Positions 1 to 6,463 of a stretch of DNA of 11,014 nt are shown piece by piece (position 1 is the first letter of the stretch; every line of letters starts with the position of its first letter). A program made the position numbers and the translations under genes. A model generated the notes under the pieces. The model saw only the letters and a program-made list of their open reading frames with translations, did no database searches and was not told the DNA's origin. The DNA is from Mariprofundaceae bacterium (GTDB lineage: Bacteria; Pseudomonadota; Zetaproteobacteria; Mariprofundales; J009): the NCBI GenBank assembly GCA_015489095.1, contig WFMN01000224.1, forward strand, positions 1 to 11,014, read 5' to 3'.

Positions 1-625
1 CTTCGTTGAGCAGCCGGTAGTCGTTGCCGGCGCCGTTGAAGGCGGGCTGGTAGTAGAGGGTGTCGCTGGCGGTGGCGTGGTTGAACCGGTGTTGCAGGGC
101 GAGGTAGAGGTTGCCGCGCCATAGGGTGTGGCTGAGGTCGGTGCGATCGGTGTTGGTGGGCTGGAGCCGCTCGCGTTCATGAAATGCACCGATGCCGAGA
201 TGCTGCCCGCGCCAGCTGATGCGCACGCCGCCTCCGAGCAGGATGCGGCGGTTTAAGCGGGCGAACTCATCCTTTTGCCACTGGCCGAACTCCTCTGCGG
301 CATAGCGCGGGGTGAAGTGGTAACGGTAGCGCAGATGGGCAAAGCCGCGGTTGGCGTTGCGTTTCTTCTGGCTGCTGCCGTAGTCGTAGCCCAGCCATAG
401 CAGCAGTTGATGCGGGTCTTGGTGCCACTGCATGCCGACATCTGCGGCGGTGTTGATCTTGTCGCTGTTGCCGGAGGTGCCGCGCACGCTGACATCCACC
501 GTGGTGGAGAAGGGGGCGTCCGGGTGGGCGAGGGCGGAATCCTCGATGTTGACGATGGCGTGGACGGGCGGTGCGAACAGGAGCAATGGCACCAGCAAAA
601 GCCAGCGCGCGCGTTGGATCGCCAT
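1..625 (-). CDS. DUF481 (YdiY-like) outer-membrane beta-barrel protein, C-terminus missing
   Basis: The frame from the ATG at 625 stays open to the window edge, giving 208 residues of an incomplete protein. Residues 1-23 form a signal peptide (basic start, hydrophobic LLLVPLLLFAPP, cleavage near VHA), so export to the outer membrane is expected. The mature part has alternating polar/hydrophobic strands with DUF481-type features: FSTTVDVSVRGTSGNSDK (39-56), AHLRYRYHFTPRYAAEEFGQ (96-115) and RRILLGGGVRISW (126-138). DUF481 proteins (E. coli YdiY is one) are predicted barrels of unclear function, sometimes called salt-induced. The ATG lies one base after the stop of the 83-residue gene (TAA-C-ATG), so it is probably the last visible gene of the pepA-holC operon, translated by coupling. 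The family call is from recognised pattern, not a search. Confidence 0.8.
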   Translation of the reverse strand, partial: MAIQRARWLLLVPLLLFAPPVHAIVNIEDSALAHPDAPFSTTVDVSVRGTSGNSDKINTAADVGMQWHQDPHQLLLWLGYDYGSSQKKRNANRGFAHLRYRYHFTPRYAAEEFGQWQKDEFARLNRRILLGGGVRISWRGQHLGIGAFHERERLQPTNTDRTDLSHTLWRGNLYLALQHRFNHATASDTLYYQPAFNGAGNDYRLLNE

Positions 626-626
626 G

Positions 627-878
627 TTATTGTCGGGTGTGGCCGGCGGCGTTTGCCAGCGCCTGATCGACCGCCTCCGCGATCAGTTGCGGCAGTTGGG
701 CGTGGATTGCCTGCTCCACCTCCGCGATCAGCTGCTGGCGGGTGTCGTCGTCGATGGCCGGCGTTGCGATGCGCATCTCCTCGGTCAAGGCAATCGGTTC
801 GGAGTCAGCTTCAGGCTTCGGGTGTAGGGTGGCATCAAGTTGTTCGATGGCGCGGTGAAGATCGGGCGGGTTGCTCAC
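627..878 (-). CDS. Small acidic protein of unknown function, coupled to holC
   Basis: This 83-residue protein starts at GTG 878, whose last two bases plus the next A form the TGA stop of holC (GTGA overlap). A GGAGG sits about nine bases upstream, which decides the start over the longer frame open to 935 inside holC. No signal peptide or membrane segment is seen. The first 45 residues are polar and acidic (many E/D/P); residues 45-78 (DDTRQQLIAEVEQAIHAQLP and on) look like one long amphipathic helix with regular Leu/Ile/Ala spacing. I do not recognise the family with confidence. Helices of this kind near LPQLI are seen at the ends of some polar-organising or scaffold proteins, and small proteins of unknown function often follow holC in Betaproteobacteria, but both links are weak. 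It is probably real because of the strong ribosome site and tight gene packing. Confidence 0.72.
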   Translation of the reverse strand: MSNPPDLHRAIEQLDATLHPKPEADSEPIALTEEMRIATPAIDDDTRQQLIAEVEQAIHAQLPQLIAEAVDQALANAAGHTRQ

Positions 879-1312
879 TGCTGTTTTCCTCCAATGTAGG
901 CGGGCCCTAGCCCCAAGCTGACATAGGTGCGCCACCGTTCGCGTGCCATCTGGGTGAGGTTGGCATCCCAGCCATCGACGAAATCGACAATGTGGTCAAA
1001 CCCGCTGATGTCGGGCGGCACCTCCAGTCCGGCGTTGATCAACACGGCGGGCTGGTTGTCGCGCACGATCTCGGTGGCGATGAGGATGGGCTGCTCGGCC
1101 GCCGGCAGGTTGGGGGCGCCGGCGATGGCGTGGGCGAGAAACGACTCGGGATGGATGGTCCACAGCCGCGTATCCATCTGGCGGGCGGTGTGGTCGTCGG
1201 GGCAGATGATCAGCGCGTGGGGGGTGAGGCGGTTGCGGCGCAGCAGCAGGCTGGCGATCCCCTCCACGCGGTCGGGCTGGGCGAGGTGGGTGAAGTGGAC
1301 GCGGGTGGTCAC
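875..1312 (-). CDS. holC: DNA polymerase III subunit chi (HolC)
   Basis: Chi is the clamp-loader accessory subunit that, with psi, links the replication machinery to single-stranded DNA-binding protein. The 145-residue product matches the E. coli chi length (147). Visible family features are a short first strand (TRVHFTHL, 3-10), the LWTIHPESFLAH block (50-61), QPILIAT (74-80), VLIN (90-93), the IVDFVDGWD strand (108-116) and the C-terminal ARERWRTY helix (123-130), all aligned in order with E. coli HolC (LWARPAESFVPH, VVDFVP, ARERYKAY). I chose the GTG at 1312 because it overlaps the PAP2 stop (GTGA) and puts the first strand where the family has it; an in-frame ATG at 1330 would add six residues and has no better ribosome site. 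The pepA-holC neighbourhood is common in proteobacteria. Confidence 0.92.
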   Translation of the reverse strand: MTTRVHFTHLAQPDRVEGIASLLLRRNRLTPHALIICPDDHTARQMDTRLWTIHPESFLAHAIAGAPNLPAAEQPILIATEIVRDNQPAVLINAGLEVPPDISGFDHIVDFVDGWDANLTQMARERWRTYVSLGLGPAYIGGKQQ

Positions 1313-2136
1313 GCTGTCGGCCGCTTCCATTGTCTGGCAAGCAGAAAGAGCGCCGCAAGCGGCACCAGCAGCGCCAGCGGCTGCGCGGTGGAGGGTTGCA
1401 CATGGTAGCCCAGCCCCAGCACGGCGGCGGTGGCGGCCAACAGCAGGGCAACCACGGGCTGCCACCACCGTTGCTGTTGCCATGTCATGACCGGCCAGCG
1501 CGCAGCCCAGCGCCAGCAGCCCCACATGGTGACGATGCCGATGGCAAGCCCCGCCCACACATCACGCGGAAAATGGACGCCGCCGTAAATCCGGCCGATG
1601 GCTGCGAGCAGAAACAGCAGTGCGACGGCTAGGCCGAGGGCGCGATTGGCTTTGCCCCACATCAAAATCGCCGCTGTCGCCATCACGCCGTCGGTGGTGG
1701 CGTGGCCGGAGGGGAAGCTGTGGCTGTGAAGCGGCGCCCCCAGCAGGTGGACATGCTCCAGCACCGCGGGCGGACGGGGGAGGTCGAACAGCCGTTTCAG
1801 CAGTTGGGCGATGCCCCCCGATAGCAGGAACGCCAGCAGGGCGGCGCACCCTAGGCGGGGGCGGAAGAGCGCCGCCGTCAGGATCACCACCACCGCCACC
1901 AAGCCGTCGCCCAGGCCGCTGATGAGGCCGAACAGCCGGTCGAGCGCCGGGCTGTTGTGGCCGTTGATCCAGTGAAACAGCGCGCTGTTCCACGCGGCCA
2001 CGGCCACGCTGCCCAAGGCGAACAGGGCGGTGGCGGCGATCAGGGGAGGGTGGAGGCGGATGGCGCTTCCCCCGCGTCGGGCGATGCTAGCTAGCGCTGC
2101 GCAGCAGGTAGTCGAGCACCAACCGCACGCCGGCAC
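1309..2136 (-). CDS. PAP2-family membrane phosphatase
   Basis: This is a multi-pass inner-membrane protein of the type 2 phosphatidic acid phosphatase family, which remove phosphate from lipid phosphates or isoprenyl pyrophosphates. With numbering from ATG 2136 (275 residues), all three motifs are present: K114-x6-R121P122 (KRLFDLPRP), P142SGH145 with the catalytic-site histidine, and R182-x5-H188-x3-D192 (GRIYGGVHFPRD; Gly replaces the usual Ser before Arg). About six hydrophobic segments flank them, near 32-50, 75-91, 97-112, 150-180, 194-209 and 228-270; the last lies beyond the catalytic core. The start is unsure: ATG 2136 lies 50 bases inside pepA, and no ATG or GTG occurs between the pepA stop and the first membrane segment. 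The end overlaps holC by four bases. Undecaprenyl pyrophosphate, phosphatidylglycerol phosphate or lipid A substrates cannot be told apart here. Confidence 0.88.
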   Translation of the reverse strand: MPACGWCSTTCCAALASIARRGGSAIRLHPPLIAATALFALGSVAVAAWNSALFHWINGHNSPALDRLFGLISGLGDGLVAVVVILTAALFRPRLGCAALLAFLLSGGIAQLLKRLFDLPRPPAVLEHVHLLGAPLHSHSFPSGHATTDGVMATAAILMWGKANRALGLAVALLFLLAAIGRIYGGVHFPRDVWAGLAIGIVTMWGCWRWAARWPVMTWQQQRWWQPVVALLLAATAAVLGLGYHVQPSTAQPLALLVPLAALFLLARQWKRPTA

Positions 2137-3592
2137 CGGTTGCCCCCTTGGTGGCGGTGTCGCTTCCCTTCATGTTCCACGCGGTGCCGGCGATATCGAG
2201 GTGCGCCCACGGCCGCTTACCGACAAAGCGGGAGAGGAAGCAGGCGGCGGTAATGGTTCCCGCCTCCCGTCCGCCGATGTTTTTGATGTCGGCGATGTTG
2301 CTCTTGATCTGCTCCTGATATTCGTCGTACATCGGCAGCGGCCACGCGCGATCGCCGCTGGCATCGCCCGATTTTTTCAGGGCGCGGGTCAGCTTGTCGT
2401 CGTTGCCGAGCAGCCCGGAGGCCTGCCCGCCGAGGGCGATGACGCAGGCGCCGGTCAGGGTGGCGAAATCGATGATCTGCGCCGGATTCTGCTCGGCGGC
2501 GTAGGCGAGGGCGTCGGCCAGAATGATGCGCCCCTCGGCATCGGTGTTTTGCACCTCGATGGTGGTGCCGTTGTAGGCGGTGATGATGTCACCGGGCTTA
2601 TAGGCGGCGGCGCCCGACATATTTTCGGTGGAGGCGATCACCCCCAGCAGGTTGCGGGGCAGCGCCAGCTCCTTGGCTGCCTTGAAGATGCCCAGCACGG
2701 CGGCGGAGCCGCACATGTCGAACTTCATCTCGTCCATCTGCGCCGCTGGTTTGATCGAGATGCCGCCGGAATCGAAGGTGAGCCCCTTGCCGACCAGCGC
2801 GATCGGGGCTTCCCCCTCTTGGCCGCCGTTGTAGCGCAGCACGATGAAGCGGGCGTCGTGGGCCGAGCCCTGATTGACCGCGAGCAGCGCGGTCAGCCCC
2901 AGTTCTTCGATCTCTTGCTGCCCAAAGACCTCGACCTGCAGCTTGTCATCGGCGAGCGCCGCCGCCTGCTCACCGAGAAACGCCGGTGTGCAGATATTGC
3001 CGGGCTCGTTGCCAAGGTCGCGGGCGAAACAGACACCGCTGCTTGCGGCGCGGGCGACATCGATCGCCCGCCCGACGGCGCCGAGCTCTCTGCGGCTTTC
3101 GATCAGCAGGGTGGCGCTCTTCAGCGGACGGGCGGGCTCTTTCGCCTCGCTTTTGTACTTGTCGAAGGTGTAGAGCGAGAGCCAGATGCCCTCGGCAATC
3201 GCCCGCGCCTTGTCGCTGGTGCTGGCGCCGCGGACATTGAGCTCGGTCAGGCACAAGGCCACGCTGCGGGTGCCGCCCTTTTGCAGTTGGCGGGTGATTT
3301 TTCCCGCCAGATTGCGCAGTTTCGCCAAAGTGAGTTTTTTTTCGTCGCCGACACCGAGCAGCACGATGCGCTCGCAGTTGGTGCCCTCCAGTTTGTAGAT
3401 GGTGAGGGTTTCGCCGAAGGCGCCGCTGGTGTCAAACTTGCGCAGATAGGCGGTCAGCCCGTTGTTGGTGGCGCTTTGCAGTTGGATGCCCGACGGGGTG
3501 AGATTGCGGCCGTCAAGCAGTGGCAACACCACGGTGTCATGGTGCTGTTTCTCGGCGTTGCCCGCGCGGGCGTTGATGGTAATCATGGACAT
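2087..3592 (-). CDS. pepA: Leucyl aminopeptidase (M17 cytosol aminopeptidase, PepA)
   Basis: PepA is a cytoplasmic hexameric metallo-aminopeptidase that releases N-terminal residues from peptides; in E. coli it also binds DNA at the carAB promoter and at cer recombination sites. The product is 501 residues, the family's normal size. The signature NTDAEGRI is at 349-356. The two-metal site is complete: K269 and D274 (VGKGLTFDSGG), D292 (MKFDMCG), D351 and E353; the catalytic K281 and R355 are also present, each one position off E. coli numbering. The N-terminal half (1-165) is the less conserved, DNA-contacting region in the E. coli homologue. ATG 3592 is preceded by AAGGGGGAAC about ten bases upstream; a second ATG two codons on is the alternative. 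It heads the pepA/PAP2/holC operon; its promoter must lie in the 265-bp gap that holds a REPIN. Confidence 0.97.
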   Translation of the reverse strand: MSMITINARAGNAEKQHHDTVVLPLLDGRNLTPSGIQLQSATNNGLTAYLRKFDTSGAFGETLTIYKLEGTNCERIVLLGVGDEKKLTLAKLRNLAGKITRQLQKGGTRSVALCLTELNVRGASTSDKARAIAEGIWLSLYTFDKYKSEAKEPARPLKSATLLIESRRELGAVGRAIDVARAASSGVCFARDLGNEPGNICTPAFLGEQAAALADDKLQVEVFGQQEIEELGLTALLAVNQGSAHDARFIVLRYNGGQEGEAPIALVGKGLTFDSGGISIKPAAQMDEMKFDMCGSAAVLGIFKAAKELALPRNLLGVIASTENMSGAAAYKPGDIITAYNGTTIEVQNTDAEGRIILADALAYAAEQNPAQIIDFATLTGACVIALGGQASGLLGNDDKLTRALKKSGDASGDRAWPLPMYDEYQEQIKSNIADIKNIGGREAGTITAACFLSRFVGKRPWAHLDIAGTAWNMKGSDTATKGATGAGVRLVLDYLLRSAS

Positions 3593-3624
3593 GTCAGAAA
3601 TGTTCCCCCTTGTGTATGAGCAGA

Positions 3625-3735
3625 TCGCAAAAAGTCCGTCCGTGGCAATTCGCGGTTGGAAACCGCTCCTACAGCATGTAGGAGGGGAATCCTTTCCCCG
3701 AACCTGTCCATGGCCGCGATGGTGATTTTTTGCGA
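3625..3735. repeat. Inverted repeat bracketing the first REPIN
   Basis: TCGCAAAAA at 3625-3633 is repeated in inverted form as TTTTTGCGA at 3727-3735. The two 9-base arms are almost symmetric about the REPIN centre (about 3676 against 3680). The rest of the gap from 3736 to 3857 is AT-richer and shows no open frame, clear terminator or promoter that I can support. The arms could let the whole region fold into one long structure in a transcript, or could be chance A-tracts. Confidence 0.45.
3649..3702. repeat. REPIN-like paired REP element, copy 1
   Basis: Two short palindromes face each other. Left arm, read on the minus strand: GTAGGAG followed by the stem GCGGTT/AACCGC and ending GCGAA. 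Right arm, on the plus strand: GTAGGAG followed by GGGGAA-TCCT-TTCCCC and ending GAA. The two GTAGGAG feet pair with each other across a five-base spacer (CTCCTAC-AGCAT-GTAGGAG), so the element can form either three small hairpins or one long one. The GTAG at the foot of each hairpin is the known hallmark of REP sequences moved by RAYT (TnpA-REP) transposases. A second copy is at 8100-8156. It lies in the pepA upstream gap, clear of any coding sequence. No RAYT gene is in the window. Confidence 0.85.
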
Positions 3736-3857
3736 AGTCGTCATCTGTTTTTCAAAAAGTGGCCAATTCTGGGTCGGTAGTGTCCAAATGCAACCATTTC
3801 TGGCAGTGTAACCTCCAGATCATGGCGGCCGACGGCTATTTTTTCGTGATATTCCCT

Positions 3858-4121
3858 TTAGCGTGGGGTGACGCGCAGGCGGCCATCGGCATCGACGGTA
3901 ATGCGGTAGCGCTTGCCGTTGCTGCAGGTGGCATCCACCTGCTTGCCGCCATCGGCGCGTTCCGTTTGGGTGAGCGACTGCACCTTGCGACCCGGGCAGT
4001 CGTAGCCGCGTAGCTTGATGGTGGTGGCGATATCTTCGGCCTCGTCAACCGCCAGCGCGCTGGCGGGATAGAGGGCGGGAAGCACCGATACGAGGGGCAG
4101 AATCAGATGGCTTGCTTTCAT
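3858..4121 (-). CDS. Small exported protein with two cysteines, function unknown
   Basis: The product has 87 residues. Residues 1-24 are a signal peptide (Lys near the start, hydrophobic LILPLVSVLPALYPA, cleavage after SALA), so the mature protein of about 63 residues is periplasmic. C42 and C66 are the only mature cysteines and probably form a disulfide. The pattern is a short helix (EAEDIATTIKLRGYDC) followed by strands ending in TCSNGKRYRITVDADGRLRV, a small alpha/beta fold recalling PepSY-like modules and many unnamed short periplasmic proteins of Gammaproteobacteria. ATG 4121 overlaps the previous gene's stop (ATGA) and has AAGGAG seven bases upstream, so start and co-translation are well supported. 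It is the last gene of the hemN-yqaA group; no convincing terminator follows. Confidence 0.82.
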   Translation of the reverse strand: MKASHLILPLVSVLPALYPASALAVDEAEDIATTIKLRGYDCPGRKVQSLTQTERADGGKQVDATCSNGKRYRITVDADGRLRVTPR

Positions 4122-4552
4122 GTGTTGCTCCTTGGTGGTTGTGGGGGATCAAGCTTATCCGACGGCGGCAGCAGGCTGAGCCAGATCGCCTCTCGCGCCC
4201 GGTAGATATCGCGCGCCAAGGCGGGGTCGTCGTCTAGAAGCGCCAGAATCTTCAGCACTAGGCCGTCAAACTGATGGCGCAGTTCCGGCAGCGGCGCCCG
4301 TTTGGCGGTGATCTTTTCCTGCAGTTGCATCACATCGGCGCGCAGCGCGATCTTGGTGAAGAAGCCGATGGCCGATGTCTGTTTGAGGCGCGTAATCAGT
4401 TGATCCAGATCCACTTTCGGTGTGGTTTGGGTTGGATGGTGACCCTTTGTGGGTGTGCAGTAGGGGTCTTCGCAATTCTTGCCGCTTGCGGGAAGGGCTG
4501 CCAGCAGCATGGCGATGAGCAGCCATGCGCGCGGTGTCTGCCCGCGGTTCAT
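4118..4552 (-). CDS. Exported protein of unknown function, helical
   Basis: The product has 144 residues. Residues 1-23 look like a signal peptide (MNRGQTPRAW, then LLIAMLLAALPASG), with no lipobox. C27 and C32 follow in a CEDPYC motif and are the only cysteines. Residues 48-127 are predicted helical: LDQLITRLKQTSAIGFFTKI, then ITAKRAPLPELRHQFDGLVL, then LLDDDPALARDIYRAREAIW. The AIG-FTK, LR--FD-L--K-L-LL and DPALARDI--REAIW pattern is one I associate with a conserved unnamed proteobacterial family, but I can give no function. The proline-rich tail (129-144) is variable. The ATG lies four bases after the yqaA-like stop and has only a weak ribosome site, suggesting coupled translation; its stop overlaps the next gene. 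Confidence 0.8.
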   Translation of the reverse strand: MNRGQTPRAWLLIAMLLAALPASGKNCEDPYCTPTKGHHPTQTTPKVDLDQLITRLKQTSAIGFFTKIALRADVMQLQEKITAKRAPLPELRHQFDGLVLKILALLDDDPALARDIYRAREAIWLSLLPPSDKLDPPQPPRSNT

Positions 4553-4556
4553 CGCG

Positions 4557-4982
4557 CTATGCCGTGGAGCCCAGCAGCGTCAGCGCCGCATAGCGGCCGA
4601 ACTTGCCGATCGCCACTAGGATGGTGAAGTGGAGGATTGGCGTGCGCAACAGCCCCGCCACGAGGGTGATGGGGTCGCCGATCAGCGGCAGCCAAGCGAA
4701 CAGCAGCGCAGGCGTCCCCCAGCGGTTGAATTGCCGCTCCGCCCGTGCGATCTGCCGCGGCGATGGCGCAATGCGGCGACCCAGCGGGTGATGGAGCAGC
4801 CGGTTGCCACCAACGCCGATGGCGTAGGTGATGAGGCTGCCGATCAGGTTGCCGCTGCCTGCGACCGCAACCAGCAGCCAGCCGTTCACCCCCTGCTGCA
4901 ACTGGTAGAGCAGCAGCGCCTCGGAGCCTCCGGGAAGCAGGGTGGCGGAGAGGAGCGAGGAGAGGAACAGCGCCCATAACAA
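4557..4982 (-). CDS. yqaA: YqaA-like membrane protein of the DedA/VTT superfamily
   Basis: This 141-residue inner-membrane protein follows E. coli YqaA (142 residues) along its length: SSLLSATLLPGGSEALL (8-24; E. coli SSFLSATLLPGNSEVVL), GNLIGSLITYAIG (44-56), RWGTPALLFAWLPLIGD (87-103) and AIGKFGRYAAL (124-134). Three to four hydrophobic segments are seen. The wider DedA/VTT superfamily includes flippases for undecaprenyl phosphate and phospholipids; the YqaA branch itself has no settled function. The start is a TTG, the first usable codon after the hemN stop; an AAGGTG inside the hemN end is the only ribosome-site candidate. It is in the same frame as hemN, separated only by TAA-CCA-CGG. 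An ATG at 4977 is out of frame and gives no family match. Confidence 0.85.
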   Translation of the reverse strand: MLWALFLSSLLSATLLPGGSEALLLYQLQQGVNGWLLVAVAGSGNLIGSLITYAIGVGGNRLLHHPLGRRIAPSPRQIARAERQFNRWGTPALLFAWLPLIGDPITLVAGLLRTPILHFTILVAIGKFGRYAALTLLGSTA

Positions 4983-4988
4983 CCGTGG

Positions 4989-6377
4989 TTACAGCACCTT
5001 GGAGTAGGTGACGCCCGCTTTTTTCTGGCGGAGATAGGCATCGAACGGCATCACGATGTTGCGGATCAGCATGCGGCCTGCGGTGCGCACGGTGATGTTG
5101 GTCGGCTCCAGATCGAGCAGGCCATCCTCGGCCATCGCGGACAGTTCTTGCAGGGCATCGGCGAAGTGGTCTCGGAAGTTGATGTTGAACTGCTTCTCTA
5201 CCGCGGTGAAATCGAGCGCGAAATCGCACATCAGCCGCATGATGATGTGGCGCCTGAGCAGATCCTCCGCTGATAGGCGGTAGCCACGGAAGACGGCGAA
5301 GCGGTGGTTGCCGATGGCGTCGTAGTAGCCGTCGAGGGTTTTATCGTTCTGGACGAAGGTGTTGTCGATGTAGCCGATGGAGGTGATGCCGATGCCCACC
5401 AGATCGGCATCGGCATGGGTGGAGTAGCCCTGAAAGTTGCGGTAGAGCTTGCCCTCCCTCTGGGCGATGGTCAGTTCATCGTCGGGCTTAGCGAAATGAT
5501 CCATGCCGATAAATTGATAGCCTGCGCCCAGCAGCTTGTCGATGCTGTGTTTGAGGATGGCCAGTTTCTGCTGCGGGCTGGGGAGTTGCGCCTCGTCGAT
5601 GCGGCGTTGCGGGGTGAACATGCGGGGGAGGTGGGCGTAGTTGAACAGCGCGATGCGGTCGGGCGAAAAGTCGATAATGGTGTCGAGCGTGGCGTCAAAG
5701 CTATCGATGGTTTGCAGCGGCAGGCCGTACATCAGGTCGATGTTGATCGACTGAAACCCCTGTTTACGCGCCTCGGTGAGGATGTGGAGCGTCTCCTCGC
5801 GGCTCTGGATGCGGTTGACCGCCTTCTGCACCGCCGGATCGAAGTCCTGCACTCCCATGCTCATGCGGTTGAGGCCGAGTTCGCGCAACAGGGCGACCAT
5901 GTCGGCATCGCACTCTCTGGGGTCGATCTCGATGCTGTATTCGCCTTCGTCGTCCGGCAGGAAGGGAAAACGGCCGCGCATCCGCTCCATCAGTTGGCGG
6001 AACTGTTCGGGGTTGAGAAAGGTCGGGGTGCCGCCGCCCCAGTGGAGTTGCGACACCTTGCGCCCGTTGCCCAATCGTTCGGCCAGCATGTCGATTTCGC
6101 TGAGCATATGTTCGACATAGGGGATGGCGCGGTGGCGCTGCTTGGTGGCGATCTTGTTGCAGCCGCAGTAGTAACAGACGGTGTCGCAGAAGGGGACATG
6201 GATGTAGAGCGAGATGGGGGCATCCACCTTGGCGGCGCGATCAAGGCATGCGCCGTAGGCCGCGGCATCGATGCCGTCGTGGAACATCGGTGCCGTGGGG
6301 TAGGAGGTGTAGCGCGGCCCCGCCTTGTCGTATTTGTGGATCAGGTCGAGGTTGAACAGTTGCTCGCTGGTGGTCAT
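4989..6377 (-). CDS. hemN: Oxygen-independent coproporphyrinogen III oxidase (HemN)
   Basis: HemN is a cytoplasmic radical-SAM enzyme that decarboxylates coproporphyrinogen III to protoporphyrinogen IX without oxygen, a late step of haem synthesis. The 462-residue product matches E. coli HemN closely in length and sequence. The 4Fe-4S cysteines are C64, C68 and C71 (PFCDTVCYYCGCNK), with the HemN-specific C73. GGGTPTFL (114-121) is the SAM-binding glycine motif, followed by IEIDPRE (149-155), RMSMGVQDF (171-179), NIDLMYGLP (212-220), YQFIGMDHFAKPDDEL (287-302) and NFQGYSTHADADLVGIG (314-330). The C-terminal HemN domain (from about 370) is present, so this is HemN and not the shorter HemW type. 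I chose ATG 6377 because GGAG lies about seven bases upstream; an ATG/GTG-like start ten codons earlier would begin inside the upstream terminator stem. The nearby c-type cytochromes are plausible users of its haem. Confidence 0.97.
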   Translation of the reverse strand: MTTSEQLFNLDLIHKYDKAGPRYTSYPTAPMFHDGIDAAAYGACLDRAAKVDAPISLYIHVPFCDTVCYYCGCNKIATKQRHRAIPYVEHMLSEIDMLAERLGNGRKVSQLHWGGGTPTFLNPEQFRQLMERMRGRFPFLPDDEGEYSIEIDPRECDADMVALLRELGLNRMSMGVQDFDPAVQKAVNRIQSREETLHILTEARKQGFQSINIDLMYGLPLQTIDSFDATLDTIIDFSPDRIALFNYAHLPRMFTPQRRIDEAQLPSPQQKLAILKHSIDKLLGAGYQFIGMDHFAKPDDELTIAQREGKLYRNFQGYSTHADADLVGIGITSIGYIDNTFVQNDKTLDGYYDAIGNHRFAVFRGYRLSAEDLLRRHIIMRLMCDFALDFTAVEKQFNINFRDHFADALQELSAMAEDGLLDLEPTNITVRTAGRMLIRNIVMPFDAYLRQKKAGVTYSKVL

Positions 6378-6397
6378 GGGTTCTCCATCGTCAAAGC

Positions 6398-6428
6398 AAA
6401 ACACCACCCGCGGAGGGGGTGGTGTTTT
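6398..6428 (-). terminator. Rho-independent terminator of the cytochrome c gene, inside the hemN leader
   Basis: A perfect 12-bp stem, AAAACACCACCC at 6398-6409 and GGGTGGTGTTTT at 6417-6428, closes a seven-base loop. Read on the minus strand, it ends in TTTT and lies 35 bases after the cytochrome c stop. Only 20 bases separate it from the hemN ATG, so it also forms part of the hemN leader if hemN is transcribed from upstream. It would work on either strand, though no plus-strand gene points at it. Confidence 0.88.
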
Positions 6429-6463
6429 ACCATCGGGCTAAAGGCTGGCAATGCAGCCGGGTG

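Noticed and set aside
2030..3619. 529-codon plus-strand open frame opposite pepA
   Set aside because: It mirrors pepA in a GC-rich antisense frame; its translation is low-complexity Gly/Ala/Asp with no family pattern, whereas the minus strand gives a full PepA.
3649..3702. CRISPR repeat or tRNA-like structure
   Set aside because: Only two dispersed copies without spacers in series; the palindromic arms fit a REPIN, and no cloverleaf can be drawn.
3774..3830. Remnant of an insertion-sequence end in the gap beside pepA
   Set aside because: Short imperfect repeats (GGTAGTGT, GGCAGTGT) only; no terminal inverted repeat pair, transposase fragment or target duplication could be seen.
4549..5229. 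226-codon minus-strand frame overlapping yqaA and the hemN end
   Set aside because: Arg/Pro/Ala-rich frame-shift shadow; the neighbouring frame matches YqaA and HemN residue by residue.
6443..6458. GGCTG-N6-CAGCC hairpin right after the cytochrome c stop as a terminator
   Set aside because: Stem of only five pairs with a weak T run; the 12-bp hairpin immediately beyond is a far better terminator.
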